Numbered from the stretch's first letter, positions 43,387-55,596 are shown. The stretch is 64,000 nt of DNA from Spiroplasma ixodetis Y32 (GCF_030316605.1 NZ_CP127039.1:372001-436000), one strand, 5' to 3'. Program-made: numbers and translations. Notes: generated by a model from the sequence alone, not told the origin.

Positions 43387-43549
43387 CTAAAAAGTTTTAA
43401 AAATAGCTCCTTTCTTTTTTAAACCCTTAAATTAAAAATAAATGATAAAAGACGAGAATAAAAATCTTGTCTTTTTTTGTGTAATTGTAAAATTTTAAAA
43501 TTTTTAATAACCGTCTTTAACGCTATTATCAACACGTGTTAGGGAACTA

Positions 43550-43785
43550 AAAAAGTGAACTACAACACAGTTGTTAAAAATAGTATCTAGGATGTGGACT
43601 TGCATGAATAAATAATAAGTGGATGATGCCTAATAAATTATACTAACCAGTAATGGTAATTATTGGGATGGGAGCGAATTGGAAACTAGTATATATAGAC
43701 CCGTGGGGGAGAACATACTATTATTCTTCATTTAACCAACCTTGCCACTTTCCAGTGAGCAAGTGTTGGTTTTATTTTTTATTTT
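43550..43785 (+). ncRNA. Structured ncRNA locus of prophage A
   Basis: GC-richer than its surroundings and conserved in prophage B (60665-60905, minus) at roughly 85%. Local stems: acaac/gttgt near 43562; cca/tgg near 43660; ccc/ggg near 43701, which is cct/agg in B (paired change). Ends in a strong terminator stem (aaccaac-cttgc-cact / agtg-gcaag-gttggtt, 43734-43771) plus T runs. No ORF of note. The 5' end is a guess. Confidence 0.6.
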
Positions 43786-43950
43786 TTTCGAAAAAATTTT
43801 TGGGCTAGAAAATAAATTTCAAACTTGTAAAAAATATTGAACCGGCACCGCTCAATGTTTTTTAAAATTTCACAATTTATTTTTGAACCCAGAATTTCTG
43901 GAATGAATAAAACGAATAGTAGTATTATTAATAATCTAAAAATCAAAATA

Positions 43951-43985
43951 TATGTTCTTTATGCTAGAAGCAAAAGAACATATTA
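43951..43985 (+). promoter_or_regulatory. Hairpin before the prophage-end gene (A)
   Basis: tatgttctttatgct pairs with agcaaaagaacata; the ribosome site AGGAAAGGA follows at once. Conserved at 60402-60437 in B. Could be an operator or a translational attenuator. Confidence 0.55.
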
Positions 43986-43998
43986 GGAAAGGATTATT

Positions 43999-44404
43999 AT
44001 GAAAATAGAATTTAAAAAAGAACAAATTGTTAAAGATAAACCACAATCTATTCTTATTGATTATGTTGAATATAAATTATCGCTTCCAAAATGAATGATT
44101 AAAAATAATTCTTTTATTGTTGATAACAGTTACACATATTGAGTTTTTAATTTAGAAAATATTAAAAGAGAATTAAGTGGTAATGAATTAATAAAATGGG
44201 AGCATATCGATGTTGTCTATAACATTCATTTATTGTCTTTAAATTATAAGTTATACGAGAATAATTTAGACTTCAATATGCAATTGTATGTTAATCTTAA
44301 CACTTGCAAAATATTAGTCAATAAAAATGTTTACTTTTATAATTCAAAAATTCTTATTAAAGTAAACTTTAATAAGTTTTATTTTATTGTTAGTTATTTT
44401 TAAT
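43999..44404 (+). pseudogene. Prophage-end gene of A, 5' half fused to B end
   Basis: M-K-I-E-F-K-K-E-Q-I-V-K-D-K-P-Q ... N-E-L-I-K matches the intact B gene (59870-60388); from 44197 the frame runs by chance through the B terminal repeat (W-E-H-I-D-V-V-Y-N) to TAA 44402. The missing 3' half is at 61091-61412, on the other side of prophage B. Confidence 0.8.
44197..44223 (+). repeat. Terminal inverted repeat of prophage B, left
   Basis: tgggagcatatcgatgttgt and following bases; pairs with 61064-61090. Confidence 0.75.
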
Positions 44405-44421
44405 GAATTTTAATTTTAATT

Positions 44422-45582
44422 TTATAATAATTGTATTGCTGTATTTATTTTATAGCATTTGAAATTAACCATTTTTGTGTACATATCAATGTTATAGGTT
44501 CTATCTTTAATCATATGCTTTAAAATTTGTTTAATATTAGTTTCTGTAAAGCAACCAATATTTTCAACTAATGATTGGTTTAATACACCATCTTTGGCAT
44601 TAATAAAATAACCAACTTTTAATTTTGAATATTTTAAAGTTAATGTTTGTAAAAAATCAATTAATTCATAATATTGCCCTTTTGCAAATAAATTTTGTCC
44701 ATATTCATAATGTAATTTAGCAATTTGATTTTTTCTTCTTCCAGCCATTATTCCAAGAAATAAAACATGAAAAGCATGGAATTTATCTAAAATAAATTTA
44801 GCATTTAAAATTGTAGCAGTTTTTCTAATTCATTTTGCACTATCTCCACAAACTACTAAATTTGCTTGGTCAAAATTTTCAAAATATAAATTACCATATT
44901 TTTCAATTAATTGTGCTGTTTTTTCTGTACCAATTTCTGTTTTTGATACTCTTATTTTACAAACTGTTCTTTTATTAATTAATTTACCATTTTTCTTTTT
45001 ACCAGTACAAAATATTATTAATCGCATAGAACATTTTTTACAATTTTTAGTATTATGTTTTTCATTAAACTTAAATTTTCGATGTCCATCATCAATATTT
45101 ATGTATAAAGTTTGATTTGGTTGTAATACTATTTTAGGGATATTAGCTTTTGGTAATTTAAATTTTTGATATGTTCTACAAACAGCACTAGTGCTTATTA
45201 AATCTTCAATAAATGTATCACAAACATCACGATATTTTTTACCATCAGCAAAATGTTTTAAAATTTGTTTAATAACATCAGGTGCAAGTTTGCTATATTT
45301 TTTAACCCCAAGATAATTATCTAGCATTGAAATAAATTCAATTTTTTGTGTTTTTGGGTTATAATATGTACAAATACGTCGCTTATAAATTAATAGGCCT
45401 TTTTTTGTTTTTAATTTTCTTTTTCTAAATCTACATGGTTTATATACAGATTTATCACATTCATTTCATAGTTGCTCATCTATTTTTGCAAATAATTCTT
45501 CTGTTTGTTTTAAATTTAATTCATCTTGATTAAAGTAATGTTTGTCTCAATCAAAATGATTAGGAAATGGTAATCTTAACAT
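44422..45582 (-). CDS. Mbov_0401-type DDE transposase-like protein
   Basis: 386 aa, complete. N-terminal region with C-R-F-R-K-R-K and a zinc/HTH-like part, then Y-I-N-I-D-D-G-H-R-K near residue 180, V-V-C-G-D-S-A-K-W-I near 246, L-D-K-F-H-A-F near 266 and N-I-G-C-F-T-E-T near 345, giving D, D, E candidates. Layout fits the mycoplasma ICE transposase-like family (related to UPF0236/ISLre2). It lies about 200 bp from the left terminal repeat and is divergent from terminase. Predicted to move the prophage. AAAGGAAC precedes ATG. Confidence 0.8.
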
Positions 45583-45653
45583 TTTTAATGTTCCTTTCTA
45601 ATTTTGGTTGTTAATAATTAAATTGTAATTTATTTTAAAATTTAGGAGATAAT
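45583..45653. promoter_or_regulatory. Divergent intergenic region, transposase / terminase
   Basis: 71 bases between opposite starts; very AT-rich (ttgttaataattaaattgtaattt), must hold both leaders; GGAGAT ribosome site for terminase. Confidence 0.4.
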
Positions 45654-47360
45654 ATGACTTTTATTAATAGTTATGTACAATTAAATAAAAAATATGACCT
45701 TAATTTTAGTGATAATAATTTTGGTTTTACTTGAGAAATTTTTAAAGATTTTGTTGGTGAACAATGAGCAGAATTTTTTACTACCAACTGTTTTTATCGT
45801 TTTGTACCAACTGCAAGATTAACGCGTAAAACATGAAACTGTTTAGCGTTTGATTTATTTATTTGTTGTAATTTTAGTGATAGTAGTGTTCAAGAAGTAA
45901 GACGTTATGAAAATACTCATAATGAAACTACAGTTGGTTCTTTACTTGATGTTTGTCAATATTTAGCAGATAAATATGATATTCACTTATCCCCAAATAA
46001 TCCACATGGTATTAAGTGAAAAATAACCAAAGATGGTGGTTGTATTATCTTTCCTAATAACCAGCAAATTGACTTTATTGGTTATGCAAATGGTAATAAA
46101 ATTTTTGGAAAATCAGTTGGTGGTTCAAGTTATTTATGTTCAAGAACTGATGAAATAATTATGGCTGAAGAAAAAGAAACTTTAAGTGAAAAACAATTAA
46201 CTCAACGTTATGAACGTTTAAAATTATCAATGTTTCGTAGTAATCGTATTAAAGTTTCAAATAAGCCAATTCAAGAATGAAGTTGAACATTTACAGATAG
46301 AAATATATTTAGTCCAACCTATGGTAAACAAATTACTCGTTATTTTTATAAAAATCACTTTATTGCTTTTACTTGCAATTCCTATGATAAATACCACCCA
46401 TTTTATTTGCTTTATTGTACACCATACTTACCATTAAATAATAAAGTAATAGATACTCTTAAAAAGATTGGTAAAGTTTATTATGAAGATAATGAAGCAT
46501 TTAGTGGTTTAGGATTATTTATTTTAAGATTTACTTTACTTCCGTTTTGACATAAATTAGAACCAGTAACTCAAAAATTAATTTTAGAATTAAAAAAGAA
46601 AAATCCCGATGAATTCAATACTGTTTATTATGGTTTTGAATTTTTAAATAGTGATGCAACAATTTTTCCATTTCAAAAAACATTAAAATATTGACAAACA
46701 TATGATTTACAAGAATTTTATAATCAAGAAAAAAATATGTATAAATTTGATTTTTATTCAGTTGGTGTTGATTGAGCAACTGGACATAAAGACCATACTG
46801 TATTTATGGTAGTTGGATTTAAAGAATATAATAATACTGGATATTATGATGCTTATATTATTTGTGAATTAGTAGTTACTCCAAATGATTTTATTAATGA
46901 AAATGAAAAAATTAATGCTTATTCAAATGAAATTTTAGGACTAATGGATAATTTTGAAAATTTTGACCAAGCAATTTATTTTTATGATGATAAAGCAAGA
47001 ACAGCAATGGATTGATTAAATCAAAAATTAATAGATGAACATAATACTATTTTAATAACACAAACTGCTATTAAACATGCTTCAAATTTAAATCAAGAAG
47101 CAGGATTAACTAATAGAGTAGTTTGAATGAGAAATATTATGAGTTATGGAAACTTTTATGCTAATAAAGATGATTTACCAAAAACTACTCAATGCTTAGA
47201 AGAATTACGTTATGATGAAACAAAAACTAACATTCCAGACAAAAATATGTATCAAGACCCTTATGATGCGTTGTTTTATGCCCTATATCCATACAAAAAC
47301 ATAATTAGGGGTAAAAATAATGCTATTGTGAAAAAAAGCATCTTCACATTTGCTATATAA
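45654..47360 (+). CDS. terL: Phage terminase large subunit
   Basis: 568 aa. ATPase part with Walker B-like R-T-D-E-I-I-M-A-E near residue 165. Nuclease domain of RNase H fold: V-G-V-D-W-A-T-G near 372, Y-F-Y-D-D-K-A near 443, D-P-Y-D-A-L near 535 (catalytic Asp set). Packages DNA into the head with the portal (50138). Unlike the other structural genes it is on the plus strand. No small terminase seen, though 47516 is a candidate. About nine TGA Trp codons. Confidence 0.9.
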
Positions 47361-47397
47361 TAAACAAGTATAATATCATTAATAGTATAGGTATCAC

Positions 47398-47432
47398 AAA
47401 ATAAACTCCTTTAATTTAGGCGTTATTTTTCA
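47398..47432 (+). terminator. Terminator after terL
   Basis: Imperfect stem aaaataaactcct / aggcgttatttt; the corresponding copy in prophage A (63799-63834) is better paired (acgcct / aggcgt). Confidence 0.65.
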
Positions 47433-47515
47433 TTTAAAAGCATACTTGTAAAAATAATAAAAAATAAGTACAATTTAGAAGAAAAATTAAAGAAAATAAA
47501 GGAGTAATTGCAAAC

Positions 47516-47854
47516 ATGAGTGAATTTCATACAAAAGAATTGGAAAAATCTATTAAAGATTTTAAGAAAACTATAGAAAATTCCTATGCAGAAGTATCTT
47601 TTTTAGAAAAGAAAAAAATTATAAATTTTGATTTTTATGATTTAAATAATAAAGAAATAGATTATAAAATAGAAACACAAAAAGATATAATTGATTGTTT
47701 TAGTAAAAAAATAAGAAAAAATAATGAATTATTATTAAAATTTAATTTTAAAAAAGTACCACCTTTTTTAAAAACAGATATAAATAGTAATGATAATAAA
47801 ATAGAAAAATCTAAACTAATTAATGCTAAAACAGGTAAAAAAATAAAACTATAA
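47516..47854 (+). CDS. Coiled-coil phage protein, unknown
   Basis: 112 aa, helical and charged (K-E-L-E-K-S-I-K-D-F-K-K-T-I-E), basic tail K-T-G-K-K-I-K-L. AAAGGAG upstream. Could be a small terminase or regulator by position; no family recognised. Absent from the corresponding place in prophage A. Confidence 0.6.
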   Translation: MSEFHTKELEKSIKDFKKTIENSYAEVSFLEKKKIINFDFYDLNNKEIDYKIETQKDIIDCFSKKIRKNNELLLKFNFKKVPPFLKTDINSNDNKIEKSKLINAKTGKKIKL

Positions 47855-47881
47855 ATACTTTTATACAAGGAGCAAATTATT

Positions 47882-48168
47882 ATGAAAACATGAATAAAAA
47901 CAAATTTAAGTAAAATAACATTAGCATTAGCACTAACTGGTGCTACAACCGGAACAATAGGATTAATCATGGGGGGGTGCTTACCCATGAAAGTCAAAAG
48001 TTTAATTATTATTTAAAACCAAATCATGAAGTAGTTTTTGGCGATACTATAATTTGAGAGCATAAAAATAATTATGATATATATTTATATTTTGCTAATA
48101 AACCCAATAGTGGAAGTAGTGACTTTAAATGAAATGGTACTTATCCAGATGGATATTTTAAAGATTAA
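47882..48168 (+). pseudogene. Signal-anchored protein with poly-G slip site
   Basis: M-K-T-W-I-K-T-N-L-S-K-I-T-L-A-L-A-L-T-G-A: hydrophobic export signal. A 7-G run at about 47970-47976 puts the rest out of frame (stop near 48014). With 8 (or 5) G it would read L-T-H-E-S-Q-K-F-N-Y-Y ... G-Y-F-K-D, stop 48166-48168, a roughly 95 aa exported protein. A relative starts at 63911. Phase-variable surface protein or pseudogene. Confidence 0.6.
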
Positions 48169-50190
48169 ATTTCTAAATTTATATAAGAAATATTTTCGTT
48201 ATATTTATCAAATAAGGTAATATTATTTAAATTTATTTCTTGTTTATCAGTTATTAAAGTTAAATCATAATTTCCAGCACCAAATATCCCACTAATTTCA
48301 ATTCGATTTAAGTTATTAATTGAATTTTCAATTTGTAATTCAAATTCACTATTATTATCGATTTGTGAAATTTCTTTATAAAACTGCAATTTAGAAAATA
48401 ATTGAGATTTATTAGTGCCATATAAATTTAAAGCATTTTCAATTTCAGTTTTGCTAATAATTATTTTTGTAAAATATTTTCCATATTCACCATTACCTAA
48501 TGTTCAATCTGCTGGAATTAATGATGGTATATTATTACTTTCTAATTCATTAGTTATAGATAATCAATTAAATTGATTATCATCTAGTTTAAATAATTCA
48601 TTTTGACTAATATCATTATTTTTTAGTTTAATGTTATTCATATCTGTAAAATCAAAATATGCAGATTTTAATATTACTTTTGCATCTTTAAATTCTCAAA
48701 CTTTATCAGGTGTAGAATGTATAGGATTTGATTTTAATTCAAAATAATATGGTAATAATAATTTATAATCATCATTTAAACCATTATTAATTGACATTGT
48801 TGAATAAATATTTTTTGATATCATCATAACTATTTGTTTAAGTATTTTAACTTGCGGTAAATTTATATAATTTGGATAATCTAATTCTCATTGTTTAAAC
48901 AAATTAGTAATAACATCATTTGGTTTTTGACTTTCAAACTTTGCACGCATTCTATCTAAATCATTTAATTGATTTGGATTTAATGTCGCACCATCAAAGT
49001 TTCTATTATAGGTATATGTATAAGTTAACATATCTAGTAATACTTTTTGTAAACTATCAATTGGTGGTCTATCTTTTATTTCTATTTCAACATCATGAAA
49101 TTTATCAGTTGTAGAAATAAATAAATTATAGTTACCTGCTAAAAATCATGATTCTAATTTTTTATCTTTTAATTCTAATTCATCAGATAATGGTCATACG
49201 TGTAAATTTTTAGAAACATCATAACCTAATTTTGCATTAGTAACTCTTGCATTATTAATAATTTCTTTTCTTGTTTCTTTACCACCACCAATAGCAATTA
49301 AATCTAAAACTGATTTTTCTTTAACAATAAATTGCTTTGCTAACTTTCATGGTAATATTTGTTCACTAAATCACTGTTCTAATATTCTAACTTTTGGTTG
49401 AGTTTCAATAGGCATTGATAATAGCGGAAATGCTATCTTATCCTTAACAAATAATTTAGGATATACTTCCCCCGATATTGTCAACTTCACCAAGTGCCTT
49501 TATATTGCCAAAAATTATGCTTCTAGGGGCTTTAATTTTTAAACCAGTTACTTTGGTATCTTTGTCTAATGGTTTTTGTAATTTAATAATGATTGGATAA
49601 CCATCTCTTGTTTTAAAATCTTTAATTTTAATAATAGTTATACTTTTAGTACTTCTAGTTTTTGGATTTTGATAAGGTTGTGAATAATTATTAATGATAT
49701 ATAAATTATCAATATTATTTTCAGTTAATGGTTCATTAATAGATACTGCATATAATTTAAATTGATTTAATAAATTTATTTCTTGAAAAATTAAATTTTT
49801 AATATCAGTCATACTATATTCAATTGTATTATCATTAATGTTAGTACTTGCTCTTTGATTTAATTGCATAGTAAAGTCTGATGTTTCAGCAGCAGTAGTT
49901 TTTAATACTTTATCAATATCAATAAAACCAATTTTAATAGTATTTGCTGAAAATTTTAAACTATTATTTTCATTATTTTTAAATAAACGTTCAATTTCAT
50001 AAATATAAATTGTTCTTTTTTTAAATTCATCGTATGCTCTATTAATATCAGGGTCACTAGTAGCACCCATCATATTTGTAAAATCATAAGGAATATTATC
50101 AATTAAATAATCATTTTCTATTTCTGCTTGATTAAGTTTAGTTTGCTTCTGTTTCTGTGGAAACTTGGTTTGTGGTTTGTTGTTGTCCAT
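48165..50190 (-). pseudogene. Large virion protein, frameshifted at a G run
   Basis: From 50190: M-D-N-N-K-P-Q ... G-N-I-K-A-L-G-E-V-D-N-I-G, then a 5-G run near 49479 shifts the frame; with 4 G it continues E-V-Y-P-K-L-F-V-K-D-K ... to 48165, about 675 aa. Beta-rich with several W; last gene of the leftward structural operon, overlapping the portal gene by 53 bases. Collar or tail component by position. Family unknown. Confidence 0.65.
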
Positions 50191-51373
50191 TGTTTTCTCC
50201 TATTAATTGGTTATTTTCGGGATTAAATAATTTTAATCTCACTGTTAAATTATTAATTTCTTGTTCATCATTAATATTAAATGTTGTACTATTTAATAAA
50301 TCTTTATCTAAACGTACTAATATTTGAATAAATTTAAGAATATCAATATTAAATTGTCATAATTTTTGTTCAATATAATTGATAGTTGAAATATTTACTG
50401 CTGTACTTTCAGGAACTGATTGTTGTGCAGATTTTTTTTGACTTGGTATATGAATACCACAACGTTTAAATATTTCATTAACATTTCAGTCATATATATC
50501 AGTTAAATTTTTACCTTTAAAATTACTACTTGTCATATTAATATTTTCATTTTGTTCGTTACTATCTCCACCACTTTTAAAAATATAATTTTTAGTAACT
50601 AATATTCTTATGGCATCTTCTAACGAATCTTTTACATTACCATAAGTTTGACCAAAAATAAACTTGGGTGAGTTTAAAATAGTATCTAAAACAATTTGTT
50701 CATAAATAACATCTAATGCTTTAATCTTATCCATTACTTTATTACAATCTGCTAATTCATTTGCTTTATTTCGCATAATTGCTATTGGTATATAGTTAAT
50801 ATTTAGTGTTTGTTCTTGCTCTAAATTTGGATTATTAATATATGATTTAAAATCTAATGGAAATTGTTTTTTACTATCATTAACGCTATAAATTGCACGA
50901 TTAATAGTTACTTGTTCATTATTTAATGTATAAACTTCAAATAATCTTACAATTTGTGCATTTTTTTCATAACTATCATAAAAAATAGTACATTGAATTA
51001 ATTTACCAGTAATATCATAAACTCTTTGTTGTATATCAACTACTTGAAAATATAAATCATCATTAGCAATAAAAATTAAATAACCACTAATTCCTAATTT
51101 ACTTAATTTAAAAATAGAATTTCAATTTTTTCGATAAAATTCTTGTTGAATTAAATATTGTTTAATAGTTTCATTATTAATGTCTAATGGAGCATTATAT
51201 AAATTAGCATTATTTTCTGCTACAAAATCAGTAAAATATGTTTCATGATTAAAATCATTAAAACCAAAATAACTTAAAATAGAAGCATGTGTACTTTTAC
51301 CTTTTAAAAAAGTTAATTTAGTTTTTTCTTCATTATTAGTACTCTTATCTCTTCTTAAAAATCTACCTAACAT
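50138..51373 (-). CDS. Phage portal protein
   Basis: 411 aa. Helix-rich; Y-I-P-I-A-I-M-R-N-K-A near residue 190, a long central helix region (A-L-D-V-I-Y-E-Q-I-V-L-D), and an S/T-rich Q-Q-Q-T-T-N-Q tail fit small portals. Forms the dodecamer through which DNA is packaged. Start ATG 51371-51373 follows AAAGGTGG. Assigned from position, size and composition, not a diagnostic motif. Confidence 0.6.
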
Positions 51374-51389
51374 AATATTCACCACCTTT

Positions 51390-51545
51390 CTAAAATATTT
51401 GATTAATTTTTAATATTATTTTTACAATGATAAATATAATTAAACCTGCTGTTGCTGATGATAGAATTACTCCAATTAAACCTAAAATAATTTTTATAAT
51501 TTTAAAAAAACATAATATTATTCCTGTAATTCTTCTAATTTTCAT
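51390..51545 (-). CDS. Small membrane protein (51 aa), holin-like
   Basis: Two hydrophobic stretches (I-T-G-I-I-L-C-F-F-K-I-I and G-L-I-G-V-I-L-S-S-A-T-A-G-L-I-I-F-I-I) and basic residues. Overlaps the fibre gene stop by 28 bases. Candidate holin or membrane-piercing peptide. Confidence 0.5.
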   Translation of the reverse strand: MKIRRITGIILCFFKIIKIILGLIGVILSSATAGLIIFIIVKIILKINQIF

Positions 51546-53567
51546 ACATTACCTTTTAAATTACCTTTTACAGTATAAATAGTAATCCATTTTGCATGTT
51601 GAACTGATAAAATTACTATATTAGCACTATCATTAAAGGTTTGTATTGGTACACCTGCTATTCTTTTATCAGTTATAATAAATTCTTGAATAGTATAAAC
51701 TGGATTATATATACTTCAAGAATAATAAACTCTATAATGTTTATTCTCTTGAAAATCATAAGTAATTTGTCAATAATCTCATTTATTTTTTTCTCTTGTT
51801 CCTACTTCTTTTCAATTTGAACCACTTGGACTTGGTTGTGGTTGTTTTTCTAATATTTCATTAATTGCTTGTAATAATTTTTTATTTTGAGTTTTTAATA
51901 ATTTATATTCATTATTTTCTAATAAATCCCTACAAAGTAATGAATTTTCTTCATCATGTAATACAATTTCATTTGCTTCAGTATTATATTTAAAATAATC
52001 ATTTGAAAATTTTTTATCTTTTATTTTTTCTTTTAATTCATTAATAGCACCGGCAATAGTTTTATCAGTAGTTTCTAAATTAGGAATTTCAGTACCAATA
52101 GTATTAATAGAAAAAGCATATTTAAAATGGTCTTTATCCATTTTGTCTTTTAATTTTTTATCTATTTCTTCTTTTTTATAATAATCAGATAAATCTACTT
52201 TACCACCAGTAGCACTAATTTTATTATTTTCATCAATAGTTATATTAGTACCAGCAGTTAATTTATTTTGCTTTTTATCTAATAAATTATTAGTTTCTAG
52301 TTTTGTATAATAATCACGTTCAGTACCTTCTTCTGCTATAAATTCAGTTGGTCTTCCTTTTCCTATATATTGATATAATACAATAGAACTAGATTGATAA
52401 TTAATATCATTAGAGACAACAGTAATGTCATTTGATTCCTTAGTAAATAATAATTGGATTTTTACATTATCATTTACAATTAACTCATCTAACTTAATAG
52501 TTTTTTGTGTTGTTCTTTGAATTTCACCACCTAAATTAAATATAGTTTTTTTATTACTATATATGTAATTATCAGTAGGAGTACTAGGTGGTTGATAAAT
52601 GTAACCCCATATTGCTAAATATATTTTTCCAAATTCATTACTTGGAATAAAAGAAGACATTTTTTTTCATAAAGGACTAGTTACAATATTAAATCAATTA
52701 TTTTTAATATCATCAATATTTTCATTAGTTTTGGTTAATTCATCATTCAATTTAGTTATATTATTTTCATTAGTAGTAATTTGTTTTTGTTGTTTAGCAG
52801 AAAAATCACAAGTTGGCGCATGTGTATAATCACCAATTTGTGGATTATTTTGTAATGCTTCTGGTGGTAATGTTCCAATTTCATCAGGTCAATCTAAAAT
52901 CATTGTTTCAGTTTCTTTATCGTAATCTGTTGCAACATAACCTTTATTAATAAATTTACTAACAGGACCTCTATATATTTCATTTTCATTATCATCAACT
53001 AAATCATCATATAATTTAATTTGTTTTGATAATGTAAATTCTTTTTGTTGTTCGATTAATTCATCAACTTGATTTCTAGTATAAAATGCTTTTAAATCAA
53101 TTTTTTCAACATCTATTTCATCATCATTATAATTTGATAATATTTGTTTTAATTCTGTTAGTCTTGCCCATATTTTCATTCTACTTGGTGCTAAATCTCA
53201 AACATTAATTGTAGGAATACTATTTGCACTAAATTGACTACCATTATTAAACTGAATAGTAGCATCAACATTAAATTCAATTGGTGTACGATTAAATACT
53301 CAATGTTCAGCGGTTACATAAACCATATCTCTTAATGTTTCTTTAATTAATTCATCTTTAAAACTATCAAAAGGAAATTTAGATAAAATAAAACCAAGAT
53401 AAGCATTAATATCATTTTGAGCACGAATAGCAAAAGTTTTAAATCAATCATTAACATTTGGTCATGTTTGTATATATTGCTGTGGTGTTTCTGTAATTTT
53501 TCCAGTTAATGGATATCAGTTATTATAATTTTCTAGACTGACACCAGTTCAAAGTTTATTAATCATA
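51518..53567 (-). pseudogene. Tail-fibre / receptor-binding-like protein, frameshifted
   Basis: Starts M-I-N-K-L-W-T-G-V-S-L-E-N-Y-N after AAGGA; one extra T near 53520-53522 breaks the frame, after which about 665 codons continue. Contains fibre-type repeats (Y-Y-T-K-L-E-T-N-N-L-L-D, K-Q-N-K-L-T-A-G-T-N-I-T-I-D-E-N-N-K-I-S-A, D-L-S-D-Y-Y-K-K-E-E-I-D) as in baseplate/fibre proteins of Gram-positive phages, and a C-terminal beta domain with several Trp. Likely host-binding. Confidence 0.7.
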
Positions 53568-55267
53568 ATTTATCATTCCTTAAAAAATGCTTTTTTATAA
53601 TGTTTAGTTTTTGTTTTAGTTTTTCTATGTGATATATGAATAATTTCTTTTTGTAACTTTTTCTTACCTTTTTCTGCAACTTGACTATATGCAAATTTTT
53701 CTAAATGATGTAATAATCCTGTACCAAATAAAGTATTAACTGAAAATTTTAAACCAATATTTTTAAATGATTTATTAATATTTTCAATAGGATTATTAAT
53801 AACATTTACTACTTTATGATAAGTTCTTACGATTCTAAATATTTCTCTGTATACTTTAAAACTATCTCTAATTATTTGTTGAACAACCGGTGGTGCAAAT
53901 GCTATTGCTTTTAATCATTTATTTTGATTAACTCCATAACCAATGTATCAACCACTATATCAACGATATCAATGGAATGGATGTATTTGAGTAACAAAAG
54001 TTTCTGCTTTAAGAATACTATCAACAACTGTAATTGGTTTATATTTAGGATTGCGATGATAAATAGTAATTGCACATTTATCTAATGATAAAGGTTGAAT
54101 TTTACAACCCATAAATACTGGCGAATTTAATGGTATTAATTGTGCATGTTTTATTGCTCTCTTTTCAGCAGTAGTAAATAAATCTGTTGTTTTTTCTTTT
54201 AATTTATTAATTTTTTCAAATACTTGTTTTTCTAACTTTTCAAATTTTTCTTGTAATTTATATATACTTTCTCGTAATTTTTCAAAATATGGAGTATCTT
54301 TTCAAAATTTATTTAAACCTTTTTTTAAATAAAATCTAATATCAAAATATTTAAAAGTTTGATTTGCTTTTAAAACAAGTTGATGAATAATACTATTTTT
54401 AAAATTAAATTTAATAGTATTTGCACGAATTTTTTGTAAATCTAAAATTAAAGTTTTTCCATATCTATTTTCTGTATGTATTGTATGAACTAAATTTAAT
54501 CATTCATGTTGGTTCATTTTTAATACTTCTTTTAAATCAGTATTATATTTTTTTAAAAAGTTATTTGCTTTTTCGATATCTTTAATTTTAAATTTTGGAG
54601 TTAATTGTGGACTTAGTTTTATTAATGTATTTTGCAATAATAAATAATCTTTTAATTCTTGTGCTTCTAATTTTTGAAAATTATTTTTATATTGTCTTTC
54701 AGCAACATAACCCAAATTTTGGATTATTGTTTCACGATTAGGAGCAAAACTATAATTAAATAAATAACGTTTATTACCAATAATTTTATCTGTTAAAATT
54801 TCTTTTCCACTTACTTGACTAATAATTTCTTGTAAATTTTTTGCTTCTTTAACACCTATTTGTTCTAATGTTTTAGTTTTTTGTACTAAATTAATAAATT
54901 TAGTAGTACGATAACCACGACTAATTTTATTTAGTCCAGCAAATGCAGGTAATACATTAAAGAAAGTATTTAATTTTGTTACATTTCCTTTTAAATAATC
55001 ATAAACTTGATTAATAGTAAAATCAGTTAAAAATTCTACACCAACAGCACTAATACTAGCAACTAAATCACTTGCACCTAATCCAAGTGCTACGCTTTCA
55101 CTTAAACCACCAGTAAAAGGAGCAAGTGCTACTGCTATAACTTGTACACCAATCATTTCTAAAATTTCTCATCAAAAACTTTTATTTTCTTGTTGGTTAC
55201 TTGTTCTAGTATGTTTTGGTTTATTTATGTTTAAAAGTATTGCTGTACTAGTTGTACCAATTGGCAT
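53534..55267 (-). CDS. Large phage protein with N-terminal hydrophobic region
   Basis: 577 aa. Residues about 38-110 are hydrophobic (V-Q-V-I-A-V-A-L-A-P-F-T-G-G, L-G-A-S-D-L-V-A-S-I-S), then helical charged regions (K-L-Q-E-K-F-E-K-L-E-K-Q-V-F-E-K-I), a Trp/His-rich segment H-P-F-H-W-Y-R-W-Y-S-G-W-Y, and a basic tail. Could be an internal or injection protein. Not recognised. Its end overlaps the fibre start. Confidence 0.6.
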
Positions 55268-55281
55268 GATATTAATTTCCT

Positions 55282-55596
55282 TTATTTAAGAGTTATTTTA
55301 ATTAGATTTGTTGTTCCTTTATAATTTAAGTCATTAACATTTGCAGTAATAGTTATATATAAGTCACCTGCTTTTTGTTTTTGATTACTTACATTAGTTT
55401 TTCCTTGTGCATCACTAAAATATTTAATAGTTGGATTTGTTAAATTTGGATTTAATGATTTAAGTTCATTAGTACTTTTTATTTCTGTATTTAATTCACT
55501 ATTATTGTTATTAACATTTGCAGTAATATTTGTTGTTAAAACTGTAATTTTAGTTTTTAAATCAGTTTTTTCTGTTTTAATAACTCCACATAACAT
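55282..55596 (-). CDS. Ig-like domain protein or capsid extension
   Basis: 104 aa from ATG; the frame is open upstream into the capsid gene (S-N-N-E-T-T-S-R-W-M-L-C-G-V). Ends G-D-L-Y-I-T-I-T-A-N-V-N-D-L-N-Y-K-G-T-T-N-L-I-K-I-T-L-K, an Ig/beta-sandwich-like pattern. No good ribosome site before the ATG. It may be made as a +1-frameshift extension of the capsid protein. Related fragment at 63450-63673. Confidence 0.55.
   Translation of the reverse strand: MLCGVIKTEKTDLKTKITVLTTNITANVNNNNSELNTEIKSTNELKSLNPNLTNPTIKYFSDAQGKTNVSNQKQKAGDLYITITANVNDLNYKGTTNLIKITLK

Larger units (their letters stand above)
43361..44196 (+). mobile_element. Prophage A, left segment
   Basis: From the end sequence tgggagcgtggcgaag through the ncRNA locus to the 5' half of the prophage-end gene, where prophage B is inserted. 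About 90% identical, inverted, to 61090-60200 of B. A resumes at 61091-61533 and, after IS material, at 63449-64000; its other end is beyond the window. Confidence 0.75.

Noticed and set aside
47662..47997. Minus-strand frame opposite the small phage genes
   Set aside because: Antisense shadow of 47516-47854; no ribosome site and hydrophobic composition expected from complement of AT-rich codons.
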